Positions 1 through 7,843 of a DNA stretch of 55,223 nt are shown here, one piece after another (within the stretch, counting starts at the first letter, position 1; each line of letters starts with the position of its first letter). Origin of the DNA: JALYNX01 sp963746905 (GTDB taxonomy: Bacteria; Actinomycetota; Acidimicrobiia; Spongiisociales; ZC4RG35). A program made the position numbers and the translations under genes. The stretch covers positions 1-55,223 of the forward strand of contig CAVVCY010000004.1 of assembly GCA_963746905.1 (NCBI GenBank). Direction: 5' to 3'. Below the pieces are notes generated by a model, which did not search any database, had not been told where the DNA came from, and was given only the letters and a program-made list of their open reading frames with translations.

Positions 1-42
1 GCCTGGCTTGTTCTCGACGAGCACCGTGAGGGTGTGCTGCAT
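1..42 (-). CDS. ilvN: Acetolactate synthase small (regulatory) subunit, N-terminal fragment
   Basis: Only the first 14 codons lie in the window (MQHTLTVLVENKPG); the gene runs off the left edge. This is the usual start of the ACT domain of the IlvN/IlvH regulatory subunit, which confers valine feedback control on acetolactate synthase. The ATG overlaps the stop of ilvB by one base (TGATG), so the two subunits are translationally coupled. The identification rests on the short N-terminus plus its position directly after ilvB. Confidence 0.85.
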   Translation of the reverse strand, partial: MQHTLTVLVENKPG

Positions 43-1761
43 CAAAGGTCCTCACGGCTCATCACGACTCTATCGTTTGAGCCGCCGGCCGGCACCATCG
101 GGAAGCACATCTCCTCGGTGTCGACGACCACTTCGAGGACCACCGGCTTGTCATTGACCGAGAGGGACTTCTCGATGGCGGGGTCGATCTCGGAGGGATG
201 ATCCACCCGCAGCCCCACACAACCCATCGCCTCGGCCAGCATCGGATAGTCGGGAGTGTGCGTGGTGAGGTCCACCGCGCGGAAAGGCGACCGCCGTAGA
301 AGAGGTTCTGCCACTGCTTCACCATGCCGTAGCCACCGTTGTTGAAGACGGCGACCTTGACCGGGATCCCTTCGGTCGATGCGGTGATCAGCTCCTGGCA
401 GGTCATCTGGAAACACCCGTCCCCATCCAATGCGTAGACCAGGTCATCGGGGCGGGCCGCCTTGGCGCCGTTCGCGGCCGGCACTGCGAATCCCATGGTT
501 CCCAGGCCTCCGGAGTTGACCCAGGAGCGGGGGGTGTTGAACTTCCAGAATTGGGAGGCCCACATCTGGTGCTGGCCGACACCGGCGACAATCACAGCTT
601 CGCCTCCGACAGCCGCATGCAGCCGCTCGATGAAATGCTGAACCTTGATCGGGCCTTCGGGCTGCTGGTCGTAGGCGAGGGGATGGCTCTCCTGCCATGC
701 GCCGATCTGAGCCAGCCACTCGCTCCGGGCCGGCGCCTGGTCCGCGTCGCGGCGTGCGGCCAATTCGACCAGGAAGTGCTTGAGGACCGAGCGGGCGTCG
801 CCAACGATCGGGACGGTGCCCTCCGAACCTTGCCGATCTCGGCCGGATCGACATCCACGTGAATGACCTTGGCGTTGGGGGCGAAAAACGACGGATCGCC
901 GGTCACCCGATCGTCGAAGCGGGCGCCAAGGCTGACCAGGACGTCAGACTTTTGAATGGCTGTGGTCGCGGTGTAGAGCCCGTGCATTCCGGGCATGCCC
1001 AGGGCAAGAGGGTGATTGTCGGGGAACGAGCCCCGGGCCATCAGCGTGGTGACCACCGGAGTGTTGGCTGCTTCGGCGAAGGCGAGCAGCTCTGCGGCCG
1101 CTCCCGCCTTGATCACCCCGCCGCCAACGTAGAGGACCGGGCGCTCTGCAGCCTCGATGAGGTCGATGGCGGCCTTGATCTGGACCGGGTGGCCAGTGGT
1201 CGTGGGTTTGTAGCCGGGAAGCTTCATGTTCCCCGGCGCATGCCAGCTGGTGCGTTGGTTGAGGATGTCTTTGGGAAGGTCGACCAGAACCGGCCCGGGA
1301 CGACCTGTTGACGCGATATGGAAGGCCTCGTGGACGATGTCAGGGATCTCGTCGGCGTCCGTCACCAGATAGGAGTGCTTGGTGCAGTGCATGGCGAGGC
1401 CCGTGGTGTAGGCCTCTTGAAAGGCGTCACTCCCGATGGCCGTGGTCGGAACCTGACCGGTGATTGCAACCAGAGGTGTCGAGTCCATCAAGGCGTCTTG
1501 GAGTGGGGTGATCAGGTTGGTGGCCCCTGGGCCGGAGGTCGCCATCACGACGCCAACCCGTCCGCTGGCCTGGGCAAATCCCTCGGCCATGTGCCCAGCG
1601 CCCTGTTCGTGTCTCGCCAGGACGTGGCGAATTGAACTGTCGAGCAACGGGTCATAGGCGGGGAGGATTGCCCCACCGGGCACACCGAAGACGATGTCGA
1701 CACCCTCGTGCTCGAGGCTTCGCATCAATGAATGGGATCCGGTGAATGGTTTTTCAGTCAT
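42..1761 (-). CDS. ilvB: Acetolactate synthase large subunit (two frameshifts)
   Basis: ThDP-dependent enzyme of valine, leucine and isoleucine synthesis; condenses two pyruvates, or pyruvate with 2-oxobutyrate. The start MTEKPFTGSHSLMRSLE is followed by the N-terminal ThDP fold (FGVPGGAILP, RHEQGAGHMAEG with the catalytic Glu, TSGPGATN), a central domain (RFDDRVTG) and the C-terminal ThDP-binding part (GDGCFQMTCQEL, FNNGGYGMV). The reading frame breaks near 823-826 (after AEIGKV) and near 282-288 (after FYGGR). At both places one missing base restores a continuous protein of roughly 570 residues, the family's normal length. The protein ends at MSREDL and overlaps ilvN. An essential biosynthetic gene with two tidy single-base breaks is more likely an assembly artefact than a pseudogene. 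Expression is controlled by the attenuator just upstream. Confidence 0.93.
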
Positions 1762-1772
1762 GTTCTTTCAAC

Positions 1773-1822
1773 AAAAAACCCTCCGGCGGGAGGGTTGAGC
1801 GCACGCAGACGTCGGCGTGCGC
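1773..1822 (-). terminator. ilvB attenuator: pause hairpin plus intrinsic terminator
   Basis: Read on the minus strand, two hairpins lie between the leader peptide and ilvB. The first has an 8-bp perfect stem (GCGCACGC/GCGTGCGC, 1799-1822) that begins at the leader stop codon. The second is AACCCTCC, a four-base loop, GGAGGGTT, followed by a run of T (1773-1796). The second is a canonical rho-independent terminator only 11 bases before the ilvB ATG. Such a terminator directly upstream of a gene makes sense only as an attenuator. Confidence 0.85.
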
Positions 1823-1866
1823 TACTCAATGAGCAGGAGTACGGCGACGGTGGGGTTGGTCTTCAT
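1822..1866 (-). CDS. ilv operon leader peptide (MKTNPTVAVLLLIE)
   Basis: Fourteen-codon ORF on the minus strand upstream of ilvB. The last residues before the terminal Glu are Val-Ala-Val-Leu-Leu-Leu-Ile, the three amino acids made by the pathway. This is the classical layout of attenuation: ribosome stalling on scarce Val, Leu or Ile tRNAs would change which downstream hairpin forms. There is no clear Shine-Dalgarno sequence. The ATG lies 10 bases after the putative -10 element, so the leader mRNA is probably almost leaderless. Leader peptides of this kind precede ilv operons in enterobacteria and in some actinobacteria. Confidence 0.85.
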   Translation of the reverse strand: MKTNPTVAVLLLIE

Positions 1867-1876
1867 GTGCCCTACG

Positions 1877-1905
1877 AGTAAACAACCTGGTCAGGGAGAT
1901 GTCAA
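1877..1905 (-). promoter_or_regulatory. Promoter of the ilvBN operon
   Basis: On the minus strand a perfect -35 TTGACA (1905-1900) is separated by 17 bases from TTTACT (1882-1877), four of six matches to the -10 consensus. Transcription would start only a few bases before the leader peptide ATG at 1866. Confidence 0.75.
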
Positions 1906-1960
1906 GATCTCCCAACAGGAATCGGTCCCTCGTGCTTCCTTCTTGAGGTTGAATGCCCCG

Positions 1961-2830
1961 ATGTACGGGATCGTCGAGCTCGGGGGCACCAAGAGTCTGG
2001 TTGGATTTGGCACTTCGGCCGACGACATCAACGATGTGCTCCGGGTCGCCACCACGACGCCCGACGAGACGCTGGGCCAGCTTGTCGCCCATCTACAGAC
2101 CCGGGCCGACGAGCTGACTGGCCTGGGGATCGTTTCTTTCGGGCCTCTCGAGCTGCGCTCCGACCACCCTGGCTACGGGCACATCACCAACACCACCAAA
2201 CCGGGATGGTCGGGAGCTTCGATCCTCGAGCCCTTTCTCGTTGCATTCGACCTGGAGGTGGGGCTGGACACCGATGTCAACGGCGCCGCTCTCGGCGAGG
2301 GCCGATGGGGGGCTGCTCGAGGGTTGGAGAGTTACGTCTATCTCACCGTGGGGACCGGGATCGGCGGGGGAGCTGTTTCCGGCAGTCATCTGGTCAGCGG
2401 GGCCTTCCACCCGGAGATGGGCCACGTGGTCGTCAACGCCCACCCGAATGACGACTTCGAGGGACTATGCCCTTATCACTTTTCCTGTCTCGAAGGCATG
2501 GCCAGCGGGCCGGCGATTCAGGCGAGATACGGGGTGCGGGCACCCGATCTGGGAGACCAGATGGGAGAGGCAGTCGAACTGGTCGGTTTCTACCTCGCCC
2601 AGGGGATCCGTGACATCGTCTACATCCTCAGCCCGCAGCGCGTGGTTGTCGGTGGTGGCGTTTCCAAGCTGCCCGGCTTCATCGACTCGATTGAGACCCA
2701 CCTCAGCCAACAACTCGCCGACTACCCGGGTCATTCGGAGCACGGGTCGGGATTCGTCGTGCTTCCGGCACTGGGTGACCTCTCGGGCCTATCCGGCGCC
2801 GTAGTGCTCGCCGAACGGGCTCTCGCCTGA
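1961..2830 (+). CDS. ROK-family sugar kinase (fructokinase or amino-sugar kinase type)
   Basis: Cytoplasmic ATP-dependent sugar kinase of about 289 residues. It opens with the phosphate-binding loop MYGIVELGGTKSLVGFG, has the catalytic Asp region (DTDVNGAALGE), the second ATP motif (TVGTGIGGGAV) and the ROK zinc signature with ligands H, C, H, C (HPNDDFEGLCPYHFSCLEG), which resembles the YdhR/GmuE fructokinase branch. I chose ATG 1961: an earlier in-frame GTG at 1817 would place coding sequence over the ilv promoter and leader on the other strand. The stop is one base before the next gene. Neighbours acting on N-acetylglucosamine suggest GlcNAc, glucosamine or a released hexose as substrate; fructose cannot be excluded. 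Confidence 0.85.
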   Translation: MYGIVELGGTKSLVGFGTSADDINDVLRVATTTPDETLGQLVAHLQTRADELTGLGIVSFGPLELRSDHPGYGHITNTTKPGWSGASILEPFLVAFDLEVGLDTDVNGAALGEGRWGAARGLESYVYLTVGTGIGGGAVSGSHLVSGAFHPEMGHVVVNAHPNDDFEGLCPYHFSCLEGMASGPAIQARYGVRAPDLGDQMGEAVELVGFYLAQGIRDIVYILSPQRVVVGGGVSKLPGFIDSIETHLSQQLADYPGHSEHGSGFVVLPALGDLSGLSGAVVLAERALA

Positions 2831-2831
2831 G

Positions 2832-4022
2832 ATGGGAACTCCACACCTCCAGATTCGCCCGGGCAACCCGGACTTCCTCGATCTTCCATGGGCAGACCCG
2901 ATCGAGGAATGGGGCTCCGAACGCCTGGTTGAGATGCCTACCGGAGTCCATCGCCACCCGGTCGTGTTCGTCGCCTACGACGAGGGGGTGTACGCCATCA
3001 AGGAGCTGCCGCGGCGACGGGCGGCCTCCGAGTTCTCCGTACTCCGATCTCTCGAGGAACGAACTGCGGTGGCAGCCACCCCCGCCGGTCTGGTCTCCAG
3101 GGACTGGCTGGAGCACGGGGCGGAGCAGGGCGGGGCGGTGATCACCAGATACGTTGAGCACTCGTTTCCCTACCGGCATCTGGTGAGCGGCCCCGGGTTC
3201 GGCCGGCGCCGGGGCCAGCTGCTCGACGCCATTGCCGGCCTCCTCGTCGAGCTCCACCTCGCCGGGTGCTTCTGGGGCGACTGCTCGCTCTCCAACGTCC
3301 TCTATCGCTACGACGCCGGTGCGATCGAGGCGATCATGATCGACGCCGAGACCTCCGAGCTGCACCCAGGGCTCTCCGACGGACAGCGCGCCCAGGACCT
3401 GGAGATCATGAAGGAGAACCTGGCCGGTGAGATGGCAGACATCGCCGCAGAGCACGAGCTGGATCTCGACGAGGCGGATCTCGGGCTCGGACACGGGGTC
3501 GAAGAGCGTTACAACGCACTCTGGTTCGAGTTGGACCAGGACCTGGTCATCTCCTCGAGTGAGCGGTACCTGATCCGCAAGCGGATAGCCCGTCTCAACG
3601 AGTTGGGTTTCTCCGTCGACGACGTCGACCTGGCTCCGGTTGGGAGTGATGACCGGGTGAGGATGAGGGTCCGGGTGGGGGGCCGCACCTTTCACAGTCA
3701 GCGTCTGCGCGAGTTGACCGGGATCGAAGCCTCGGAGAATCAATCCCGCCACATCCTCAGCGATCTGAACTACTTCATCGCCAAGTCGAACACCAAGTCG
3801 GCCACCGGAAAGACAGTCGCCGTGATGTCATGGATCACGACCTGTTTCGAGCCTCTGACGATCCGCGTCGCCGAAGTGTGGCAGGGCGATCCGATCCAGG
3901 GCTTCTGTGACCTACTCCAGTTCCGGCTCTCGGTTGCCACCGAGCGCGGCTCCGACGTTCCCAACGACGAGGCGTTCCGTTTGTGGTCTGATGCCGGGTT
4001 CCCGGGATTCCCGGTGCGCTGA
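2832..4022 (+). CDS. DUF4032 protein with LPS-kinase-like domain
   Basis: A 396-residue protein. The N-terminal half looks like the Kdo/WaaP-InaA kinase-like fold: YAIKELPRRRAASEF supplies a probable ATP-binding Lys, HLAGCFWGDCSLSNVLY gives the catalytic-loop pattern HxxGxxxGDxxxxN, and IMIDAETSE is a metal-binding Asp-x-Glu. The C-terminal half, from about residue 200, matches the actinobacterial DUF4032 family. It starts one base after the ROK kinase and is surely co-transcribed with it. The substrate is unknown; the context points to a cell-wall or sugar-linked role, which is inference. It converges on the next gene with only five bases between stop codons. Confidence 0.8.
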   Translation: MGTPHLQIRPGNPDFLDLPWADPIEEWGSERLVEMPTGVHRHPVVFVAYDEGVYAIKELPRRRAASEFSVLRSLEERTAVAATPAGLVSRDWLEHGAEQGGAVITRYVEHSFPYRHLVSGPGFGRRRGQLLDAIAGLLVELHLAGCFWGDCSLSNVLYRYDAGAIEAIMIDAETSELHPGLSDGQRAQDLEIMKENLAGEMADIAAEHELDLDEADLGLGHGVEERYNALWFELDQDLVISSSERYLIRKRIARLNELGFSVDDVDLAPVGSDDRVRMRVRVGGRTFHSQRLRELTGIEASENQSRHILSDLNYFIAKSNTKSATGKTVAVMSWITTCFEPLTIRVAEVWQGDPIQGFCDLLQFRLSVATERGSDVPNDEAFRLWSDAGFPGFPVR

Positions 4023-4027
4023 TTGGG

Positions 4028-5047
4028 CTAGATGGTCTTGGTCACCTTGTTCAGCCCGCGTGGCTGTTCGGGATCCAGCCCTTTGGCCCGTGTCAGGTGA
4101 TAGGCGAAGAGCTGGCCGGCAACTATCGCCGGAATCGGGGTCAGCCACTCGTCAGCATCGTCAGCCAACGTGATATGGCTGCCTTCGAGGTCGCTCAACG
4201 CCGGGTCGTCGCTGATCGTGAAGAGGCGGGCTCCCGAGGCGGCGGCTCGCTCCAGGACCTCGGAGACCTCAGAGTGCGCAGGGCCCCGCATGCTGACCGC
4301 CAGGACTGGGTAGCCGGGCTCTACCACCGCCACCGGGCCGTGGAGAAAGTCAGCAGTTGAGAACGGCTGGGCCACGACTTGTGTCAGTTCCTGGAGTTTG
4401 AGGGCGAGCTCGAATGCGGTGGCGTGGTTGAAGCCCCGCCCGAGCACGGCGCAGTGCTCGATGTCGACGAACTTGCGTGCCTCGGCTTCGATCTCAGCCT
4501 CGATGCCGAGCACGGCTGTCACCGAGGCCGGCAAGGTGTCGATGCCGCCGTCGTCGGAGTCGATCGCGGTCGATATCAAGGCAATCGTGACCAGGGTCGA
4601 GGTGTAGGTCTTGGTGGCCGCCACCGCCCTCTCGTCCCCGGCGACCAGGTCGACGATCACGTCTGCGGTCCCGGCTAACGGCGAACCCGGGTCGTTGGTG
4701 ATGGCGACGGTGGGCCGCCCCTGGCTCCGGGCCTCATCGAGGACCGAAACGATGTCGGGTGACTGCCCGCTTTGCGAGATGCCGATGACCAATGCATCGG
4801 TAAGGGCTGGCGGGCGGTCGTAGATCGAGAACAAGGAGGGGGTGGTCAACCCAACGGATAGCCCGTTGCGGGTTCCCCAGGCGTACTGCGCATACCGCGC
4901 CACGTTGTCCGAGGTGCCACGTGCCGCGATGACGGCGTGGGTGCATCCGGCGACAAGGTCGGCGACCTGTCGCGTGCTCTCACGATTGGCTTCGACAGCC
5001 CTGGCGATGACAGCAGGCTGCTCCCTGATCTCGTCGATCAACCCCAC
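4028..5047 (-). CDS. SIS-domain glucosamine-6-phosphate deaminase/isomerase (NagB-II-like)
   Basis: A 339-residue double-SIS protein corresponding to the isomerase half of GlmS without the glutaminase domain. Visible motifs are AARGTSDNVARYAQY, ISQSGQSPDIVSVL (phosphosugar-binding Ser cluster), GDERAVAATKTYTST and the C-terminal GLNKVTKTI. Lacking an N-terminal Cys amidotransferase, it is expected to work as a deaminase, turning glucosamine-6-phosphate into fructose-6-phosphate and ammonia. The GTG start at 5047 lies two bases after the nagA stop, so it is the last gene of a nagZ-nagA-nagB-II operon. AgaS-type or fructosamine-type activities remain possible. Confidence 0.85.
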   Translation of the reverse strand: MGLIDEIREQPAVIARAVEANRESTRQVADLVAGCTHAVIAARGTSDNVARYAQYAWGTRNGLSVGLTTPSLFSIYDRPPALTDALVIGISQSGQSPDIVSVLDEARSQGRPTVAITNDPGSPLAGTADVIVDLVAGDERAVAATKTYTSTLVTIALISTAIDSDDGGIDTLPASVTAVLGIEAEIEAEARKFVDIEHCAVLGRGFNHATAFELALKLQELTQVVAQPFSTADFLHGPVAVVEPGYPVLAVSMRGPAHSEVSEVLERAAASGARLFTISDDPALSDLEGSHITLADDADEWLTPIPAIVAGQLFAYHLTRAKGLDPEQPRGLNKVTKTI

Positions 5048-5049
5048 CG

Positions 5050-6177
5050 TCAGGTCGCCCCTCGCTGGAATGCCACATTTCCTGACACGAGGGTCATCAC
5101 GACTCTTTGGTGCTCATCGAGGACCGTCAGGTCGGCCCGCCTTCCGGTGCGGATGGCGCCGCGATCGGTGAGACTCAAGAGATTGGCTGGGGTGACGGTC
5201 GCGCACCGGACGGCCTGGGCGAATGTTGCGTCGGTCCAGGCCTCGAGGTTGGAGACTGCCCTATCCATGGTGAGAGTGCTTCCAGCCAGCTTGCCCTCGG
5301 CGGTCCTGGGCCCTTCGCTCCCGACGGTGACTTCACCATCGCCGAGCCGGTAGTTGCCGGCTCCCAGGCCCGCGGCCTGCATCGCGTCGGTCACCAGCAT
5401 CATCCGGTCGGGGCCGAGAAGTTGCCATGCCAGCTGAACCGTTCCCGGATGGCTGTGCACGCCGTCGACTATCAGCCCGCACGGCCGATTCGAGATGAGT
5501 GCGGCCCCGACCATGCCCGGGTCACGGTGATGAAACTGGCTCATCTGGTTGAAGAGATGGGTGACCGACTTCCACGGGCCGTCCAGGGCCGCAGCTGCGG
5601 CCTCAAAGTCGGCAGCGGTGTGGCCGGCCGCCACCAGCACACCCGAAGCATCGAGCATCTCTGCAACTTCTGGAGCGCCTTCCAGTTCGGGGGCGATCGT
5701 CAGCATCCGGACTACACCTGAGTCGGCCCACCTCGCGGCGATGTCAGGGTCAGGGAGTCTCAGGTAGTCGAGGCCGTGGGCGCCTCGATACTCCGGAGAG
5801 ATCCACGGTCCCTCGACATGGGCGCCCAGGATCTCGGCACCCGAATAGCCGGCTGGCGGCCCTTGCGTGAGAACCTCTATTGCCCGGTCGATCACCTCGT
5901 ACGGGCTACTCACGATTGTGGGGACGAACGACGTGACGCCGGTCTCTGGCAAACGTTCGCCCACCTTCCAGATCGATTCCGGTTCGCTGGTGAAATCATG
6001 GCCCCACCCGCCGTTGATCTGGATGTCGATGAGCCCGGGGATCACCGTCGCGCCCTCGACCTCGATCATCCGGCTTCCGGCAACCTTGCCCAAGACGAGG
6101 AGCCCATCGGAGACACTGATGTCGGTTTGAACCAGGCCGTCAGGGGTGAGGGCCTTGGCTCCTCGGAGGGTGATCAC
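5050..6177 (-). CDS. nagA: N-acetylglucosamine-6-phosphate deacetylase
   Basis: A 375-residue amidohydrolase-superfamily enzyme that removes the acetyl group from GlcNAc-6-phosphate. Seen in order: VIPGLIDIQINGGWGHDF (family start motif), GAHVEGPWISPEYRGAH with the metal-binding Glu, AAGHTAADFEAA and THLFNQMSQFHHRDPG (metal-binding His residues and the substrate loop), and LVTDAMQAAG with the catalytic Asp. Length is normal. Its ATG overlaps the stop of the upstream hexosaminidase by four bases (ATGA), and the deaminase follows two bases later, which gives a compact amino-sugar catabolic operon. Confidence 0.95.
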   Translation of the reverse strand: MITLRGAKALTPDGLVQTDISVSDGLLVLGKVAGSRMIEVEGATVIPGLIDIQINGGWGHDFTSEPESIWKVGERLPETGVTSFVPTIVSSPYEVIDRAIEVLTQGPPAGYSGAEILGAHVEGPWISPEYRGAHGLDYLRLPDPDIAARWADSGVVRMLTIAPELEGAPEVAEMLDASGVLVAAGHTAADFEAAAAALDGPWKSVTHLFNQMSQFHHRDPGMVGAALISNRPCGLIVDGVHSHPGTVQLAWQLLGPDRMMLVTDAMQAAGLGAGNYRLGDGEVTVGSEGPRTAEGKLAGSTLTMDRAVSNLEAWTDATFAQAVRCATVTPANLLSLTDRGAIRTGRRADLTVLDEHQRVVMTLVSGNVAFQRGAT

Positions 6178-7763
6178 CGGATCAACCCGTGTCCTGTCGG
6201 GTAGAGGTCCGGGATGGCGGCCGGGAGGCGTCCGGAGAACCCGGAACGCCCAAACATGGCAGATGCAACTGCGTCCATCGACGGCTGATGCGAACTGTAA
6301 GTGCAGATATGGGTCTGGGAGCCGGGGTAAGAGGCCAGGTCGAACGGGGTGCGCAAAGCGATTGTCACCACCGGCTTGCCCGTCGCCAGCAGGGCCTGGA
6401 CCAGGGCGCCCTGACCAGGGGTTGCGGTCACCGTGCCCACCACGACCACGTCGTGGGAATTGGCAGCGTCAACTGCCGCTGAGATGTCGTTTTGCTCGGG
6501 GTGATGTGGGTAGACGATCTCGGTGACCGAGGGATGCTGGGAGCGGAGAGCTGTCGCCAGGCCTCCCTTATAGAGCGCCGTGGTGTCCGCCGGGGTGACG
6601 TTGGAGGGTTGAGGCTCGAGAGACAGCACACGGGAATCGGCCGACACTTGGAGCGGGAGCAACCCTGCTTCTTCGCGGACGAGTGTTATCGATCGAAGTG
6701 CCAGCTCCGAAGCGAGATGTTGATGTTCGGCCGAGCCCACCAGGTCGGGATCACCGGGAGAGATCTCAAGTGATGACCGGAGCTTCTCGATCCGGGCCCT
6801 GGAAGTGGCCAAGGTGCTCTCGGGGATCAAGCCACGGGAGAAGCCCTTGTCGAGTGCGACTCTGACCCGTTCTTGGAGGTCGGGGTCTGGCATACAGAGG
6901 AGGAGGTCCACCCCGGCGCGCATCATCGCGATGATCTCAACCACCTGCGACGGCCCCTGATCGAGAGCTCCCATATCCAGGGCGTCGGTGATGATCACGC
7001 CGTCATATCCCATCTCGGCGCGGAGGAAGCCGTCCATTCCCTTCTCGGTGGCCCCAATCGGGATCTCCCTGCTTCCAGTGATGGCCGGAACGACGTAATG
7101 CCCGATCATCACCAGGCGGGCACCGGCCTGGAACGCCGCCTTGAAAGGCGCCAACTCGACTGCATCGAGACGCTCTCGGTCGAGATCGAGGAGCGGCAGC
7201 TGATAGTGGGGATCGACCATGGCCTCGCCCTTGCCCGGGAAGTGTTTCACCGTGGGCAGAACGCCGGCCGAGATGAAGCCCTCCACCGAGGCTGCGATCA
7301 TCGTGGCCACCGTGGTCGGGTCATCGCCGAAGGAGCGGATGCCCAGGGACGGATTGCCGGCCTGGCTGGCGACATCGGCGCACGGGGCATAGTTGACGTT
7401 GACGCCGACGGCCCGCATCTCGCGGCCCATTGCCTGGGTGACTCGAAACACCAGGTCGTGGTCGCCGGTGGCGCCCAATGCCATGTTCCCCGCGAACGGC
7501 GTGGAGCCGGTGATTCCGAGCAGCTGGCCGCCCTCTTGGTCGGCGGCGATCAGCAGGGGCAGCTCGGCCGAGTTTTCGCTTTGCAACCTCGCGGTCAACT
7601 CTGCGGCCTGACCCGGAGAGTCCATGTTCCACTCCCGGAACAGGGTCACACCCGCCGGAGGCGACTCGGCCAGGCGCTGGCTGAGCCATGGGGGGACCTC
7701 CGTCCCCTCGAACGCCAGCATCAAATGGGGATCGGCGACGTTTCCAGAAGGCGTCTCGCTCAT
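6174..7763 (-). CDS. nagZ: Beta-N-acetylhexosaminidase, glycoside hydrolase family 3 (NagZ-like)
   Basis: A 529-residue two-domain GH3 enzyme. The N-terminal barrel carries AADQEGGQLLGITG, the substrate-binding loop KHFPGKGEAMVDPHYQLP (NagZ pattern, with Lys where many members have His, and DPH for the catalytic DSH loop) and the nucleophile Asp in GVIITDALDMGA. About 180 extra C-terminal residues form the second GH3 domain, found in the longer Gram-positive members and absent from proteobacterial NagZ. I see no signal peptide, so it is probably cytoplasmic, acting on imported or recycled GlcNAc-containing oligosaccharides or muropeptides. First gene of the operon with nagA. Its start faces the alpha-glucosidase gene across an 80-base gap. 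Confidence 0.9.
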   Translation of the reverse strand: MSETPSGNVADPHLMLAFEGTEVPPWLSQRLAESPPAGVTLFREWNMDSPGQAAELTARLQSENSAELPLLIAADQEGGQLLGITGSTPFAGNMALGATGDHDLVFRVTQAMGREMRAVGVNVNYAPCADVASQAGNPSLGIRSFGDDPTTVATMIAASVEGFISAGVLPTVKHFPGKGEAMVDPHYQLPLLDLDRERLDAVELAPFKAAFQAGARLVMIGHYVVPAITGSREIPIGATEKGMDGFLRAEMGYDGVIITDALDMGALDQGPSQVVEIIAMMRAGVDLLLCMPDPDLQERVRVALDKGFSRGLIPESTLATSRARIEKLRSSLEISPGDPDLVGSAEHQHLASELALRSITLVREEAGLLPLQVSADSRVLSLEPQPSNVTPADTTALYKGGLATALRSQHPSVTEIVYPHHPEQNDISAAVDAANSHDVVVVGTVTATPGQGALVQALLATGKPVVTIALRTPFDLASYPGSQTHICTYSSHQPSMDAVASAMFGRSGFSGRLPAAIPDLYPTGHGLIR

Positions 7764-7843
7764 GCTGGAAGCGATTGAACTACACGGCGGTCGGTCCCGC
7801 TACACCGGATAGATGGCCATGACTGGCTAACTTCTCGCTCGGC

